Source: Bacteroidota bacterium (GTDB lineage Bacteria; Bacteroidota; Bacteroidia; Bacteroidales; UBA1556). Taken from it: a stretch of 14,195 bases of DNA. Both the position numbers and the translations under genes were made by a program. The notes beneath the pieces are model-generated. The model was not told the DNA's origin and made no database searches. It saw only the letters and a list, made by a program, of their open reading frames with translations. The stretch covers positions 1-14,195 of the forward strand of contig QMPB01000049.1 of NCBI GenBank assembly GCA_003648395.1, written 5' to 3'. Each line of letters starts with the position of its first letter. The stretch's first letter is position 1. This document shows positions 13,626 to 14,195 of this stretch, in pieces.

Positions 13626-14195
13626 ATGAAAAAACAATTACAATTTTTATTAGTTCTAATATTGGCAGTTTTTTTGTTGCCGAATATTGGGTACTCGCAG
13701 GTAACAGTTGGAAATGGTACAAGTTTACAACAGATACCAGTTAATGCTTACTATGGTTATACATATAGCCAACAGATATATTTGGCATCAGAAATTGGTG
13801 CTTCTGGTACTATTACTCAGTTGAAGTTCGATTTTCAAGGGAGTTCTTTAAGTAGTAGTAATGACTGGACAATATACATTGGCCATACAACTAAAACGTC
13901 ATTCTCAAGTGGAACAGATTGGGTAGCAACTACAGCTATGACACAGGTATATAGTGGTACTTTTGCTGACCCAGGAGCAGCCGGTTGGATTACATTCGAT
14001 ATTACAGATTGGGCATATAATGGAACAGATAACATAGTAATTGCTGTTGACGAAAATGCTTCAGGTTATGATGGTTCTAGTGATAAGTTTAATTGTACAT
14101 CAGGCTCTTCAAGAGCTATAAAATACAATAATGACAATACAGATCCAGATCAAGCTTCACCACCCAGTGGATCTACTATGAGCTATTTTCCAAAT
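13626..14195 (+). CDS. Secreted protein, N-terminal part (probable type IX secretion substrate), cut by the window edge
   Basis: The frame runs from ATG 13626 to the last base, 190 codons with no stop, so the gene continues to the right. Residues 1-24 form a signal peptide: KKQ, then a hydrophobic core LQFLLVLILAVFLLP, with likely signal peptidase I cleavage in GYS|Q, leaving an N-terminal Gln as is common for exported proteins of Bacteroidota. Residues 25-190 resemble an extracellular beta-sandwich module often found at the start of T9SS cargo proteins, with phrases such as PVNAYYGYTYSQQIYLAS, WTIYIGHTTKTSF, GWITFDIT and DNIVIAVDEN. The C-terminus, where a T9SS sorting domain would sit, is outside the window, so secretion by T9SS is inferred. 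Enzymatic domains may follow and cannot be guessed. The codon use is less extreme than in the neighbouring AT-rich gap. Confidence 0.8.
   Translation, partial: MKKQLQFLLVLILAVFLLPNIGYSQVTVGNGTSLQQIPVNAYYGYTYSQQIYLASEIGASGTITQLKFDFQGSSLSSSNDWTIYIGHTTKTSFSSGTDWVATTAMTQVYSGTFADPGAAGWITFDITDWAYNGTDNIVIAVDENASGYDGSSDKFNCTSGSSRAIKYNNDNTDPDQASPPSGSTMSYFPN

Noticed and set aside
13835..14035. Minus-strand frame of 66 codons inside the secreted-protein gene
   Set aside because: It is antisense to an uninterrupted 190-codon frame with a signal peptide and recognisable module.

Overview
The window is strongly AT-rich and reads as chromosome of a member of the Bacteroidota, probably Bacteroidales or Marinilabiliales-like. 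The grounds are the product set (Bacteroidota-type UPRT, a DUF6427-like membrane protein beside purD, an N-terminal module typical of T9SS cargo), start codons mostly without Shine-Dalgarno sequences, and TAnnTTTG-type promoter elements. It is mostly housekeeping DNA. I see no transposase, phage gene, CRISPR array, toxin-antitoxin pair or defence locus.

Left part, plus strand: pruA (378-2009), an intrinsic terminator, then an ALDH7/antiquitin-type dehydrogenase (2102-3649). These enzymes act on the analogous semialdehydes formed in proline and lysine breakdown. A hairpin-rich gap follows, then a small minus-strand gene for a very basic putative lipoprotein (3992-4255).

Middle, plus strand: upp (4466-5125), a spacer with short tandem repeats, then purD, a DUF6427-like membrane protein and rnhB (5274-8113). 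The last three are packed within 4 nt or overlapping and so probably form one operon serving nucleotide synthesis and genome maintenance. rnhB converges on clpB, and the two share one 46-nt inverted repeat whose ends are their two stop codons.

Right part, minus strand: hsp20 (10839-11276) and clpB (8154-10742) form a proteostasis pair, the small holdase next to the disaggregase, with a perfect 34-nt dyad between them. About 800 nt without a gene follows, holding inverted repeats, short intergenic repeats and an orphan minus-strand terminator. Next are mntP (Mn2+ efflux) and, just upstream of it, a class I methyltransferase remnant that looks internally deleted. On the plus strand lies a tRNA-Gln(CUG)-like gene with its own promoter-like box and strong terminator, but with G at position 33 and two U-U mismatches in the T stem. 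A 612-nt AT-rich gap leads to the 5' end of a secreted protein gene cut by the window edge.

I found no convincing new multi-gene system. The observations most worth a second look are the aberrant tRNA gene, the deleted methyltransferase, the orphan terminator in the 800-nt gap, and the shared stop-codon palindrome.
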